This document shows, one piece after another, positions 1 through 7,254 of a DNA stretch of 42,967 bases. Source of the DNA: Ilumatobacteraceae bacterium (GTDB lineage: Bacteria; Actinomycetota; Acidimicrobiia; Acidimicrobiales; Ilumatobacteraceae). The stretch is from assembly GCA_024644465.1 (NCBI GenBank), contig JAHEKY010000011.1:5105-48071 (forward strand), in the 5' to 3' direction. A program made the position numbers and the translations under genes. Each line of letters begins with the position of its first letter. Position 1 is the first letter of the stretch. A model generated the notes under the pieces. That model ran no database searches and had not been told where the DNA came from. It saw only the letters and a list, made by a program, of their open reading frames with translations.

Positions 1-1
1 T

Positions 2-1054
2 CCGGCGAGCAGTGCGCCGTCTGCGGTCACGCAGGTGCTCCTCGCCGAGCCGCGCGGGTTCTGTGCGGGCGTCGAGATGGCGATCAAGGCCCTCGCATGG
101 ATGGTGCGAACGTTCCCTGCGCCGGTCTACTGCTACCACGAGATCGTGCACAACAAGCTCGTCGTCGACCGCTTCAAGCGGCAAGGCGTGATCTTCATCG
201 ACGACATCGACGATGCCGAGCCCGGCAGCCCGATCATGCTGTCAGCGCACGGCTCGCCGCCGGCGGTGCTCGAAGCTGCGCGGGCCCGCGGGTCGTACGT
301 CGTCGACTCGGTGTGCCCACTCGTCACCAAGGTGCACCACGAGGTCAAGGTGCGCGCCGGGAAGGGTTTCCGGATCGTCTACGTCGGTCACGACGGTCAT
401 GAGGAAGCGGTCGGCACGATGGCGGTGGCCCCCGAGGCGATCGACCGTGTCGAGTCGGTCGAGGAGGTCGCCGCACTCGATGCGACCGAGCAACCCGTGG
501 CGCTGCTCGCCCAGACCACGCTGTCCCATCGCGACTGGGAAGATGTCGCCGTCGCAGTACAGGACCGCTTCCCGGACGTGTGGACACCGGGCCGCAGCGA
601 CCTCTGCTTCGCGACGACGAACCGGCAGGCTGCGCTGATGGAACTCGCCCACCGCTGTGATGCGATCGTCGTGATCGGCTCGGAGAACTCGTCGAACACG
701 AGGGCACTCGAGAAGCTCGCGCGCGAGGAGGGGTGCGAACGTGTCTTCCGGGTCAACGAGGCGAGCGAACTCCCGGACGACCTCGCCGGCGTGGTCGGCG
801 TCACCGCCGGGGCGTCGGCACCGGAGGAACTCGTCGAGCAGGTCGTCGACGCGCTCGCCCCGGCGAACGGTGTCGAGCTGGTCAACATCACCGACGAGGA
901 CGAGTACTTCCCGCCGCCGCGCAACATCCGGGACCTGCAGTCGTCGGTCGAGACGGCGTCGACCGTGCTGCTCGGTGGCCGTTTGCTGGACCGACCGGTG
1001 ATGGACGACCGCAACCTCGGAGCGAGCGACGTGCTCGCGGGCCTCTCGAACTGA
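2..1054 (+). CDS. ispH: 4-hydroxy-3-methylbut-2-enyl diphosphate reductase (IspH/LytB), 5'-truncated by window
   Basis: IspH is the last enzyme of the MEP isoprenoid pathway. It reductively dehydroxylates HMBPP to IPP and DMAPP with a [4Fe-4S] cluster in the cytoplasm. Counting from the GTG at 35, the three cluster cysteines are C10 (in RGFCAGV), C94 (DSVCPLVTKVH) and C191 (DLCFATTNRQ). The substrate residues H39, H122, E124 and the SSN at 219-221 are all present at the spacing of the E. coli protein. The GTG at 35 encodes the Val that precedes LLAEPRGFC in family members and the frame stays open to base 2, so the true start most likely lies left of the window. The wording GVEMAIKALAWM resembles the IspH subfamily I recall from alphaproteobacteria rather than the GVDRAI type, so transfer is possible. 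The stop is 18 bp from that of the convergent acyl-CoA dehydrogenase gene. Confidence 0.95.
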   Translation, partial: PASSAPSAVTQVLLAEPRGFCAGVEMAIKALAWMVRTFPAPVYCYHEIVHNKLVVDRFKRQGVIFIDDIDDAEPGSPIMLSAHGSPPAVLEAARARGSYVVDSVCPLVTKVHHEVKVRAGKGFRIVYVGHDGHEEAVGTMAVAPEAIDRVESVEEVAALDATEQPVALLAQTTLSHRDWEDVAVAVQDRFPDVWTPGRSDLCFATTNRQAALMELAHRCDAIVVIGSENSSNTRALEKLAREEGCERVFRVNEASELPDDLAGVVGVTAGASAPEELVEQVVDALAPANGVELVNITDEDEYFPPPRNIRDLQSSVETASTVLLGGRLLDRPVMDDRNLGASDVLAGLSN

Positions 1055-1072
1055 CTGTCTGATTCCCGGCGA

Positions 1073-2281
1073 TCAGTTGCGCGGCACCTCCGCCCACGGC
1101 ACGTCGCGGTCGACGCGCACGTCGCCCGGCAACCCGAGTACCCGCTCGCCGAGGATGTTCGCCATCACCTCGGTCGTGCCGCCCTCGATCGTGTTCGCTC
1201 GACTGCGCAGGAACGCCTTCTGCGCCGTGTCCGAATCCATCGCCGTCTCGGGCCGGACCATCTCGTAGCTGCCGTACAGCATTCCTTCGGCACCGAGCAG
1301 GTTGTTCACCTGGTTGTGGATGTCGATGTTGAGGATCGCACCGGCCATCTTGCCGATCGAACCCTCCGGCCCGGGATCGCCCATCTTCCGATTCTGATTC
1401 GCCCGGATGTTGGTCAGTCGCAGCACTTCGGCGCGGCACCACAGCTTCATCAGCTCGTCGCGCGCCGGAACGTCCTTTCGCTCGTCGGGCATCTCGCCCC
1501 ACACCTTCGTCAGCGCGGCGATCGTGCCCGAACCACGGGCGGGCATCCCGCCACCGATCGACTGCCGTTCGTTCATCAGCGTCGTGAGCGACACCCGCCA
1601 GCCCTCGCCGGGCTTGCCGAGCATCTCGCGCTCGTGGATCCGCGTGTCGGTGAAGAACACCTCGTTGAACTCCGCCTCGCCCGTCATCTGGCGCAGCGGC
1701 CTGATCTCGACGGTCGGGTCGTGCATGTCGACGACGAACGCCGTGAGCCCCGCGTGCTTGACCGCCTGGGGGTCGGTGCGCACGACGAGCAGGCCGAAGC
1801 GTGACAGGTGGGCCAGGGTCGTCCACACCTTCTGGCCGTTGCAGACCCACTCGTCGCCGTCGCGCACGCCGGTCGACGACAGCCCGGCGAAGTCGGATCC
1901 GGAGCCGGGCTCCGAGAACAGCTGGCACCAGATCTCCTCGCCGGTGAACAGCGGGCGGAGATAGCGCGACTTCTGCTCGTCGCTCCCCCATGCGACGACG
2001 GTCGGGCCGCACATCCCGTGCCCGATCGGGTTGCGGTACATCGGGTTCGGTCCGCCGGCGGCGAAGATCCGCTCGTTGACCACCTTCTGCAGCTTGGGGT
2101 TGAGGCCGAGCCCGCCGTGGCCTTCGGGAAAGTGGACCCACGCGAGCCCGCGGTCGAACTGTTCACCGAGGAACGTCGTCGAACTCGTCGCGGCAGGCGG
2201 GAACCGATCGAGCAGATCGTCGACGAGGTCGGCGACGCGGGCGTCGTCCCCGGTGAGCGCAGTGGTCTCGATGGCGGTCAT
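1073..2281 (-). CDS. acyl-CoA dehydrogenase (FadE-type)
   Basis: A 402-residue FAD enzyme that would oxidise an acyl-CoA thioester at the alpha-beta bond, in fatty-acid or sterol side-chain beta-oxidation. The mid-domain signature WCQLFSEPGSGSDFAGL and the following WVCNGQKVWTT block are clear. The C-terminal helical domain carries IEGGTTEVMANILGERVLG, which includes the position of the usual catalytic Glu and the FAD-contacting GGT. Length is normal for the family. A TACGTT box 6 nt before the ATG suggests its own leaderless promoter, although the gene follows the SirB1-like gene on the same strand by 55 bp. The acyl-CoA synthetase gene 0.8 kb away suggests related acyl-CoA metabolism. The exact substrate cannot be read from the sequence. 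Confidence 0.92.
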   Translation of the reverse strand: MTAIETTALTGDDARVADLVDDLLDRFPPAATSSTTFLGEQFDRGLAWVHFPEGHGGLGLNPKLQKVVNERIFAAGGPNPMYRNPIGHGMCGPTVVAWGSDEQKSRYLRPLFTGEEIWCQLFSEPGSGSDFAGLSSTGVRDGDEWVCNGQKVWTTLAHLSRFGLLVVRTDPQAVKHAGLTAFVVDMHDPTVEIRPLRQMTGEAEFNEVFFTDTRIHEREMLGKPGEGWRVSLTTLMNERQSIGGGMPARGSGTIAALTKVWGEMPDERKDVPARDELMKLWCRAEVLRLTNIRANQNRKMGDPGPEGSIGKMAGAILNIDIHNQVNNLLGAEGMLYGSYEMVRPETAMDSDTAQKAFLRSRANTIEGGTTEVMANILGERVLGLPGDVRVDRDVPWAEVPRN

Positions 2282-2287
2282 GTCCGC

Positions 2288-2293
2288 AACGTA
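2288..2293 (-). promoter_or_regulatory. -10 box, leaderless promoter of acyl-CoA dehydrogenase
   Basis: TACGTT lies 6 nt upstream of the ATG at 2281, so transcription would begin at or next to the start codon. I see no clear -35. Confidence 0.5.
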
Positions 2294-2336
2294 CCGATTC
2301 GCCCCGATCAGGGGCGAACGCGACGCCGTCGGGACC

Positions 2337-3011
2337 TCAGTTGAACATGGCGCTCGCGCTCGCGATCTCGTCCGCTTCGGCGATGGCGAGTTCGGGCACC
2401 GTGGCGCGCAGTTGCATCACCATCGCATACCGCACCTCGTCGGAACGCCGGGCGAACACTCCCTTGAGGTTGTTGAGCATGCGGATCACGATCGAGCGGT
2501 TCGACGCGGGTTCGAGGTACGAATCGCGCCAGTGCGCCTGACCCCGGGTGATCTCGTCGAACAACTCGCGCGCACCGGCGCGATCGAGCCGACGACCGCA
2601 GTGGAAGGGGTCGTAGAACGTCTCGTCGTCGGCCTCGTCGCGCACGAGGAAATGGGCGGGCATGCTCACGCCGACGAGCTTCACGCCGAGCCGTCGCGCG
2701 ACTTCGATCATCAGGATCGAGAGGCTGATCGGGATCCCGGTTCGCGTTGCGATCACGCGGTCGATGCACGAGTTGCGCCAGTCGTAGTACGCGGTCTTGT
2801 TCCCGGTGAACCCGAGGTCGTCGAAGAGGTAGCGGCTGATCCCCTCCGCTGTCGGCGTCGGGCACTCGCCGGCGATCAGGTCGAGCGCGGCGAGCCACTC
2901 GATCTCGTCGAGGCCGCCCTGCAGCGCCGCCGCCATCGCCAGTGACGCCTCGTCCAGGGGTACGGCGTCGGCATCGCCGGCCATCAGTTCGGCGAATCGC
3001 CCCTGACCCAT
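2337..3011 (-). CDS. SirB1-family protein (transglutaminase-like fold)
   Basis: A 224-residue protein with the SirB1 / Transglut_core2 pattern: a helical N-terminal part, then a cysteine (NSCIDRVI, near residue 85), then RTGIPISLSILMIEVARRLGVKLVGVSMPAHFLVRDE and FYDPFHCGRRL. The Cys, the His of MPAHF and the Asp of YDPF match the family's transglutaminase-like triad by position. The family is widespread but its biochemical role is poorly defined, so no substrate is proposed. There is no signal peptide or membrane segment. The gene is divergent from the acyl-CoA synthetase gene with 35 bp between start codons, and has TACCGT 6 nt before its ATG. Confidence 0.85.
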   Translation of the reverse strand: MGQGRFAELMAGDADAVPLDEASLAMAAALQGGLDEIEWLAALDLIAGECPTPTAEGISRYLFDDLGFTGNKTAYYDWRNSCIDRVIATRTGIPISLSILMIEVARRLGVKLVGVSMPAHFLVRDEADDETFYDPFHCGRRLDRAGARELFDEITRGQAHWRDSYLEPASNRSIVIRMLNNLKGVFARRSDEVRYAMVMQLRATVPELAIAEADEIASASAMFN

Positions 3012-3017
3012 GAGATG

Positions 3018-3023
3018 ACGGTA
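3018..3023 (-). promoter_or_regulatory. -10 box, leaderless promoter of SirB1-like gene
   Basis: TACCGT ends 6 nt before the ATG at 3011. It is only 9 bp from the oppositely oriented box of the acyl-CoA synthetase gene, so the two promoters overlap. Confidence 0.5.
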
Positions 3024-3032
3024 TCGGTCGGC

Positions 3033-3038
3033 TACGTT
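3033..3038 (+). promoter_or_regulatory. -10 box, leaderless promoter of acyl-CoA synthetase
   Basis: TACGTT lies 8 nt before the ATG at 3047. The surrounding CTACGTTCGC is nearly identical to CTATGTTCGC in front of the amidohydrolase at 10278. Confidence 0.55.
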
Positions 3039-3046
3039 CGCTCAAC

Positions 3047-4600
3047 ATGATTCCTGGCGCCCACCTCGCGACACACGGTGACAAGCCCGCGTTGATCATG
3101 GCGGGCTCGGGTTTCACGCAGACGTTCGCCGAACTCGACGCCGCCGCGAACCGCCTCAGCCGGTTGCTGCGTTCGGCGGGTCTGCAGCCGGGCGACCACG
3201 TCGCGATCTGCATGGAGAACCACGACCGGTACCTCGAGATCGTCTGGGGTTGCCACTATGCCGGGCTGATCTACACGTGCGCGTCGTCACGCCTGCAGCG
3301 CGCCGAGTTGGAGTACATCGTCAACGACTGCGGCGCCCGCGCGTACATCACGTCGAAGTACAAGTCCGACCAGGCCGCGCAGATCATCGGTGCAACGCCC
3401 GCCGTCGAACTGCGGTTGATGCTCGACGGCACGATCGACGGCTACGAGAGCTACGAGTCCGCGGTCGGCGCGCAGTCGGCTGCGCCGCTCGACGAAGCGC
3501 GAGTCGCCGGGTTGGACATGCTCTACTCATCGGGCACGACCGGGATGCCGAAGGGCATCGCCCGCGAGTTCCCGAACGAACCGCTCGAAACGTGGAACAA
3601 CGGCGTGACCGCGCTCTCTCAGCTCCTGTTCGCGGTCGACGACACGAAGCGCTACCTCTCCCCCGCGCCCTTCTACCACGCGGCACCGCTGCGCTTCTGC
3701 ATGTCGATGCATGCGCTCGGGGCGACGATCGTGGCGATGGAGAACTTCGACGCCGAGCGCTACATCCAACTCGTCGAGGAACATCGGATCACCCACAGCC
3801 AGGTCGTGCCGACGATGTTCGTGCGGATGCTGAAGCTCGCCGACTCGGTGCGGGCGAAGTACGACGTGTCGTCGCTGGAGTACGTGATCCACGCCGCCGC
3901 GCCGTGCCCGGTGCCGACGAAGCAGGCGATGATCGAGTGGTTCGGCCCGGTGATTCACGAGTACTACGCGGGCAGCGAGGGCAACGGCTTCGTGTACTGC
4001 AACAGCGAGATGTGGCTCGCCCATCCGGGCACGGTCGGGACGCCGATCAACTGCGTGCTGCACATCTGCGGCGACGACGGCGAAGAGGTGCCACAGGGGC
4101 AGTCGGGCACGGTCTTCTTCGAGGGCGGCGCCGAGTTCGAGTACCACAACGATCCGGAGAAGACGAAGAGCTCGCGCCACCCGAAGGGGTGGAGCACGCT
4201 CGGCGACGTCGGCTACCTGGACGAGGACGGGTTCCTCTTCCTCACCGACCGCAAGGCGTACATGATCATCTCCGGCGGCGTGAACATCTATCCGCAGGAG
4301 GCCGAGAACGTGCTGGTCACCCACGACAAGGTGATCGACGTCGCCGTGTTCGGCGTGCCGAACGACGAGTTCGGCGAGGAGGTCAAGGCGGTCGTCCAGC
4401 CGCGGACAATGCCCGCCGACGAGCAGGAGGCGGCTGCGCTCGCCGGCGAGTTGATCCTGTTCTGCCGCAACCAGCTCGCCGACGTGAAATGCCCCCGCTC
4501 GATCGACTTCCGCCCGGAGCTCCCCCGCCACCCGACCGGCAAGCTCTACAAGCGCCTCCTCAAGGACGAGTACTGGGCCGCCGCCGGCCGCTCGATCTGA
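3047..4600 (+). CDS. AMP-dependent acyl-CoA synthetase / ligase (FadD-like)
   Basis: A 517-residue adenylate-forming enzyme that would activate a carboxylate to acyl-AMP and then acyl-CoA. Core motifs are the P-loop YSSGTTGMPKG (residues 160-170), YYAGSEGNG (A5), GWSTLGDVGYLDEDG with LTDRKAYMIISGGVNIYPQEAE (A7-A8 hinge), and the C-terminal PTGKLYKR with the adenylation Lys at 499. Length and order are normal for FadD-type ligases. The start is the first ATG after the divergent gene and has a -10 box 8 nt upstream. A perfect palindrome begins 2 nt after the stop. The nearby acyl-CoA dehydrogenase suggests fatty-acid or steroid acid breakdown, but the chain specificity cannot be inferred. Confidence 0.93.
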   Translation: MIPGAHLATHGDKPALIMAGSGFTQTFAELDAAANRLSRLLRSAGLQPGDHVAICMENHDRYLEIVWGCHYAGLIYTCASSRLQRAELEYIVNDCGARAYITSKYKSDQAAQIIGATPAVELRLMLDGTIDGYESYESAVGAQSAAPLDEARVAGLDMLYSSGTTGMPKGIAREFPNEPLETWNNGVTALSQLLFAVDDTKRYLSPAPFYHAAPLRFCMSMHALGATIVAMENFDAERYIQLVEEHRITHSQVVPTMFVRMLKLADSVRAKYDVSSLEYVIHAAAPCPVPTKQAMIEWFGPVIHEYYAGSEGNGFVYCNSEMWLAHPGTVGTPINCVLHICGDDGEEVPQGQSGTVFFEGGAEFEYHNDPEKTKSSRHPKGWSTLGDVGYLDEDGFLFLTDRKAYMIISGGVNIYPQEAENVLVTHDKVIDVAVFGVPNDEFGEEVKAVVQPRTMPADEQEAAALAGELILFCRNQLADVKCPRSIDFRPELPRHPTGKLYKRLLKDEYWAAAGRSI

Positions 4601-4602
4601 GA

Positions 4603-4627
4603 CAAAGTTGTGTCAGACACAACTTTG
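4603..4627 (+). terminator. perfect 12-bp palindrome directly after the acyl-CoA synthetase stop
   Basis: The arm caaagttgtgtc (4603-4614), a single centre base, then its exact reverse complement (4616-4627). It starts 2 nt after the stop codon. There is no T-run behind it, so it is a non-canonical terminator or mRNA 3'-end hairpin. It shares the core agttgtgtcWgacac with the palindrome at 22635-22662. Confidence 0.6.
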
Positions 4628-4637
4628 ACGCTGATGG

Positions 4638-4643
4638 CAGACT
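4638..4643 (+). promoter_or_regulatory. weak -10 box before glycerophosphodiesterase
   Basis: CAGACT lies 6 nt before the TTG start. It is inside GGCAGACTGA, a ten-base string that also precedes the FAD oxidoreductase start at 15520, where the spacing is 7 nt. Confidence 0.35.
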
Positions 4644-4649
4644 GAGCGC

Positions 4650-5399
4650 TTGCCCTCGCACCCCTACCTCGACTCGCCGGGCCCGATCGCGTTCGCCCAT
4701 CGGGGCGGGAACCGGGCGGCGCCGGAGAACACGATGGAGGCGTTCGAGCACGCCGTGTCGCTCGGGTACCGGTACCTCGAGACCGACGTGCACCTCACCG
4801 CGGACGGTGTACTGGCGGCGTTTCACGACGCCGATCTGACCCGGACCTGTGGCATCGAGCGGAACATCGCCGAGATGCGCGCCGCCGAGGTCGCGGAGGC
4901 GCGCATCGACGGGACACACGAGATCCCGCTGATGGAAGACCTCTTCCGGCGGTTTCCCGATGCCCGGTTCAACATCGATGCCAAGTCCGAGGCGTCGGTC
5001 GAACCGCTCGCCGCACTCGTGCGCGAACTCGACGTCGTCGACCGCATCTGCCTCGCATCGTTCAGCTGGCGGTCGCTCGCTCGCCTCCGCAAGCTGCTCG
5101 GGCCGCGCCTGCTGACGAACCTGAGCCCCCAGGAAGTGGTCAGCCTGCGGCTGCTCGGCCGGCTCCCCCACCGTTCTCCCCGCGCCGCGCAGGTCCCGAT
5201 CCGCTCCGGCCGATTGACGATCATCAACGACCGGTTCCTCGCTTCGGCGCAGCGGGCGGACATCCCGGTTCACGTCTGGACGATCAACGACCGCCCGGAG
5301 ATGGAGCGGCTGCTCGACCTCGGCGTCGACGGCTTGATGACCGACGACACCGAACTGCTGCGTGACGTCTACGCCGAACGAGGGCTCTGGACGGGCTGA
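4650..5399 (+). CDS. glycerophosphodiester phosphodiesterase (GDPD family)
   Basis: A 249-residue GDPD TIM-barrel enzyme that hydrolyses glycerophosphodiesters to sn-glycerol-3-phosphate and an alcohol. The hallmarks are AFAHRGGNRAAPENTMEAF (HRG near residue 17, catalytic His), the metal-binding Glu/Asp of LETDVHLTADG, the second catalytic His in AAFHDADLTRT, and the C-terminal VHVWTINDRPEMERLLDLGVDGLMTDD. There is no signal peptide, so it is probably cytoplasmic and acts in phospholipid turnover. The start is TTG: an in-frame TGA lies at 4632, and the next ATG falls after the essential HRGG. The last 31 bases overlap the 3' end of the convergent membrane-protein gene. Confidence 0.92.
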   Translation: MPSHPYLDSPGPIAFAHRGGNRAAPENTMEAFEHAVSLGYRYLETDVHLTADGVLAAFHDADLTRTCGIERNIAEMRAAEVAEARIDGTHEIPLMEDLFRRFPDARFNIDAKSEASVEPLAALVRELDVVDRICLASFSWRSLARLRKLLGPRLLTNLSPQEVVSLRLLGRLPHRSPRAAQVPIRSGRLTIINDRFLASAQRADIPVHVWTINDRPEMERLLDLGVDGLMTDDTELLRDVYAERGLWTG

Positions 5400-5863
5400 A
5401 CCCGTCGCCGCAGGGCCGACGCGAGCATCCAGAGGCCGGACGCCAGCATGCAGACGGCGCCGACCGCGCCGAGCACCACGCCCCACTCGGTTCGGATCAG
5501 CCCTGCGTCGGGGGCGAACGAGACGCCGGCTGCGACGCCCCCGACGTACATCCCGGAGCCCACGGCGAGACATCCGCTGAGCACGCATCGGCGCGCCCAC
5601 GCCGCCACCGCTGCGCCGACGACGAGCAAGGGCACGAGTGGCCACAGCCGCGCCGCCCACCCGAACAAGCCGTCCTCGGCGAACCCGAGCCGCTCGGCGA
5701 GGTCGAGGAGGTCGAAGCTCGACCGGGTCGTCGCGCCGGACCGCAGCCACGGGGCGAACACGCCGCTCAGCACGACGCCGGCTGCCGCCGTCATCACGAT
5801 GCTGCGCATCTGGTCCGCGGTGGGGGCCCGACCGGGCACAGCGCGCATTCCCGATCGTCGCAC
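5369..5863 (-). CDS. small membrane protein, four predicted TM helices
   Basis: A hypothetical protein of up to 164 residues. Hydrophobic stretches are at about 19-40 (IVMTAAAGVVLSGVFAPWL), 66-87 (FGWAARLWPLVPLLVVGAAVAAW), 91-115 and 125-150, with a basic C-terminus. Such small four-helix proteins with an APWLRSG-like loop after helix 1 are common in actinobacteria and have no assigned function. The GTG at 5863 gives the longest form; ATG codons at 5848 and 5809 are alternatives, and 5809 sits directly before helix 1. The gene overlaps the glycerophosphodiesterase tail-to-tail by 31 bp. I do not recognise a specific family. Confidence 0.7.
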   Translation of the reverse strand: MRRSGMRAVPGRAPTADQMRSIVMTAAAGVVLSGVFAPWLRSGATTRSSFDLLDLAERLGFAEDGLFGWAARLWPLVPLLVVGAAVAAWARRCVLSGCLAVGSGMYVGGVAAGVSFAPDAGLIRTEWGVVLGAVGAVCMLASGLWMLASALRRRVQPVQSPRSA

Positions 5864-5884
5864 ACGCGCGACGCGCTCATCCGT

Positions 5885-5933
5885 GTTCTGCTGGCGTTGT
5901 GATGCGGAAGCCGCAACGATCGGTCCACAGAAC
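5885..5933. repeat. REP-like palindromic element, copy 1 (degenerate)
   Basis: A 49-bp element matching the copies at 7269-7317 and 7350-7398. It keeps the core gttgtgatgcgga..ccgcaacgat and the right arm ggtccacagaac. Its left outer arm has decayed (gttctgctggcg), so the outer stem is imperfect. The inner hairpin is tgcgg-aag-ccgca. It lies 22 bp downstream of the M24 gene's stop codon. Confidence 0.75.
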
Positions 5934-5955
5934 GGGGAGTGGTGGTGTGTCGGGC

Positions 5956-7221
5956 CTACCCGTCGAGCAACGCCTGCTCGAACGGGAACCGGCTGAGCAG
6001 CTCGGTGCCGGTCTCGGTGACGAGCACCTGCTGTTCGAGCTTGACGCCCTCCTTGCCGTCAGCAGCGCCGATGAAGCTCTCGACGCACAGCGTCATCCCG
6101 GGCTCGATCACGCCGTCGTACCCGGCAGCATCGAAGTCGGCGCGGTGGTAGAGGTACGGGTACTCCCCCGACATCCCGCAGCCGTGCGCGGACAGGTAAT
6201 AGCGGTGCGCGTGGAACCGCTCGGGGATGTCCCACGCCCGTTGGGCGTACTCTCGGAAGCCGAGACCGGGCTCGATGACGGCGACGTTGTGCGCGACCTG
6301 TTCGTGCGCCAACCGATACAGCTCCCGCTGCGCAGCCGACGGCTCGTCGGGGCCGACGTGGAACGTGCGCGAGAAGTCGGCGTAGTACCCGTGGCAGCCG
6401 ACGACGTCGGTGTCGAGCGCGACGAGTTCGTTCGGTTGGATCGTGCGCGCCGCCGTCTCCTGGAACCACGGGTTCGTCCGCGGGCCGGAGTTCAGCAGCC
6501 GCGTCTCGCAGTAGTCGCCATTGCCCGCGATCACGGCGCGATGGAGCACGGACCACAGTTCGTTCTCGGTGATGCCCGGCCGGATCGCGTCCCGCAGCTC
6601 GCCGACCGCGTGCTCGACCATTCGCAGCGACGCCCGGATGCACGCGATCTCGCCGTCCGACTTGATCGCCCGGGCCATCTCGACCGGTTCCTGCGCGTCG
6701 ACGACCCGGAGACCGGTCGCCGCGAGGGCGATCGCTGCGCCGGCGTTGAATCGCTCGACACCGACCACGGGATTCGGCTCCGCGACGAGCGCCCGGATCG
6801 TCGCCGCGGTGTGCGCGGCCCACTCGCGCTCACGTGCCTCGATGTCGCCCCCGGCAGCGACGAAGCTCGCGGTGACCGCGAGCCGGACCTCGTCGACCGT
6901 GTCGAGCCCGTCGGCGAGGTGCTCACAACCCGTGAACTCGTGGAGGATCGATCGGTCGGCAGTCAGTACGAGGTACCTCGACGGAGCGTTGCGGGACGTG
7001 AACACCTGCATGTTGCGGGCACCCGTTGCGTACCTGATGTTCACGGCGTCACTCAGCACGACCGCGGCGATGCCCCGCGCCGCCATCTCGCCGCGGACGC
7101 GCTGCAAGCGGTACCGACGGACGGCCGCGAGATCGATGCCGTCACTCTCGGGGGCCGCATCGAGCAGCCCCGTCCACGAGCGGTCGCCATGCCAGTCGAG
7201 CGTCGTCACGGACCACATCAT
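5956..7221 (-). CDS. M24-family metalloenzyme, DddP-like (DMSP lyase clade or aminopeptidase P-like)
   Basis: A 421-residue pita-bread metalloenzyme. Sequence strings typical of DddP, as I recall that family, are NIRYATGARNMQ (61-72) and ETRLLNSGPRTNPWFQE (239-255). Metal-ligand candidates are D270, D272, D282, H346, E381 and E396. Their spacing (2, 10, 64, 35, 15) equals that of the ligands reported for DddP (D295, D297, D307, H371, E406, E421). DddP converts dimethylsulfoniopropionate to DMS and acrylate. The position equivalent to the reported catalytic Asp377 is Gly352 here, in AHGCGMSGEYP, so lyase activity is doubtful. A peptidase or other C-X bond hydrolase is the alternative. It is cytoplasmic with no signal peptide. 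ATG codons at 7221 and 7218 are both possible. It stands alone on its strand between palindromic repeats, and no TANNNT box lies next to the start. Confidence 0.85.
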   Translation of the reverse strand: MMWSVTTLDWHGDRSWTGLLDAAPESDGIDLAAVRRYRLQRVRGEMAARGIAAVVLSDAVNIRYATGARNMQVFTSRNAPSRYLVLTADRSILHEFTGCEHLADGLDTVDEVRLAVTASFVAAGGDIEAREREWAAHTAATIRALVAEPNPVVGVERFNAGAAIALAATGLRVVDAQEPVEMARAIKSDGEIACIRASLRMVEHAVGELRDAIRPGITENELWSVLHRAVIAGNGDYCETRLLNSGPRTNPWFQETAARTIQPNELVALDTDVVGCHGYYADFSRTFHVGPDEPSAAQRELYRLAHEQVAHNVAVIEPGLGFREYAQRAWDIPERFHAHRYYLSAHGCGMSGEYPYLYHRADFDAAGYDGVIEPGMTLCVESFIGAADGKEGVKLEQQVLVTETGTELLSRFPFEQALLDG

Positions 7222-7254
7222 GACCCAGCCCGTTCACCCGCGCGACCCGCACAT

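Noticed and set aside
5956-7221. Creatinase (creatine amidinohydrolase)
   Set aside because: Creatinase shares the fold but lacks the full metal-ligand set. Here all metal ligands are present and the sequence strings match DddP-like proteins better.
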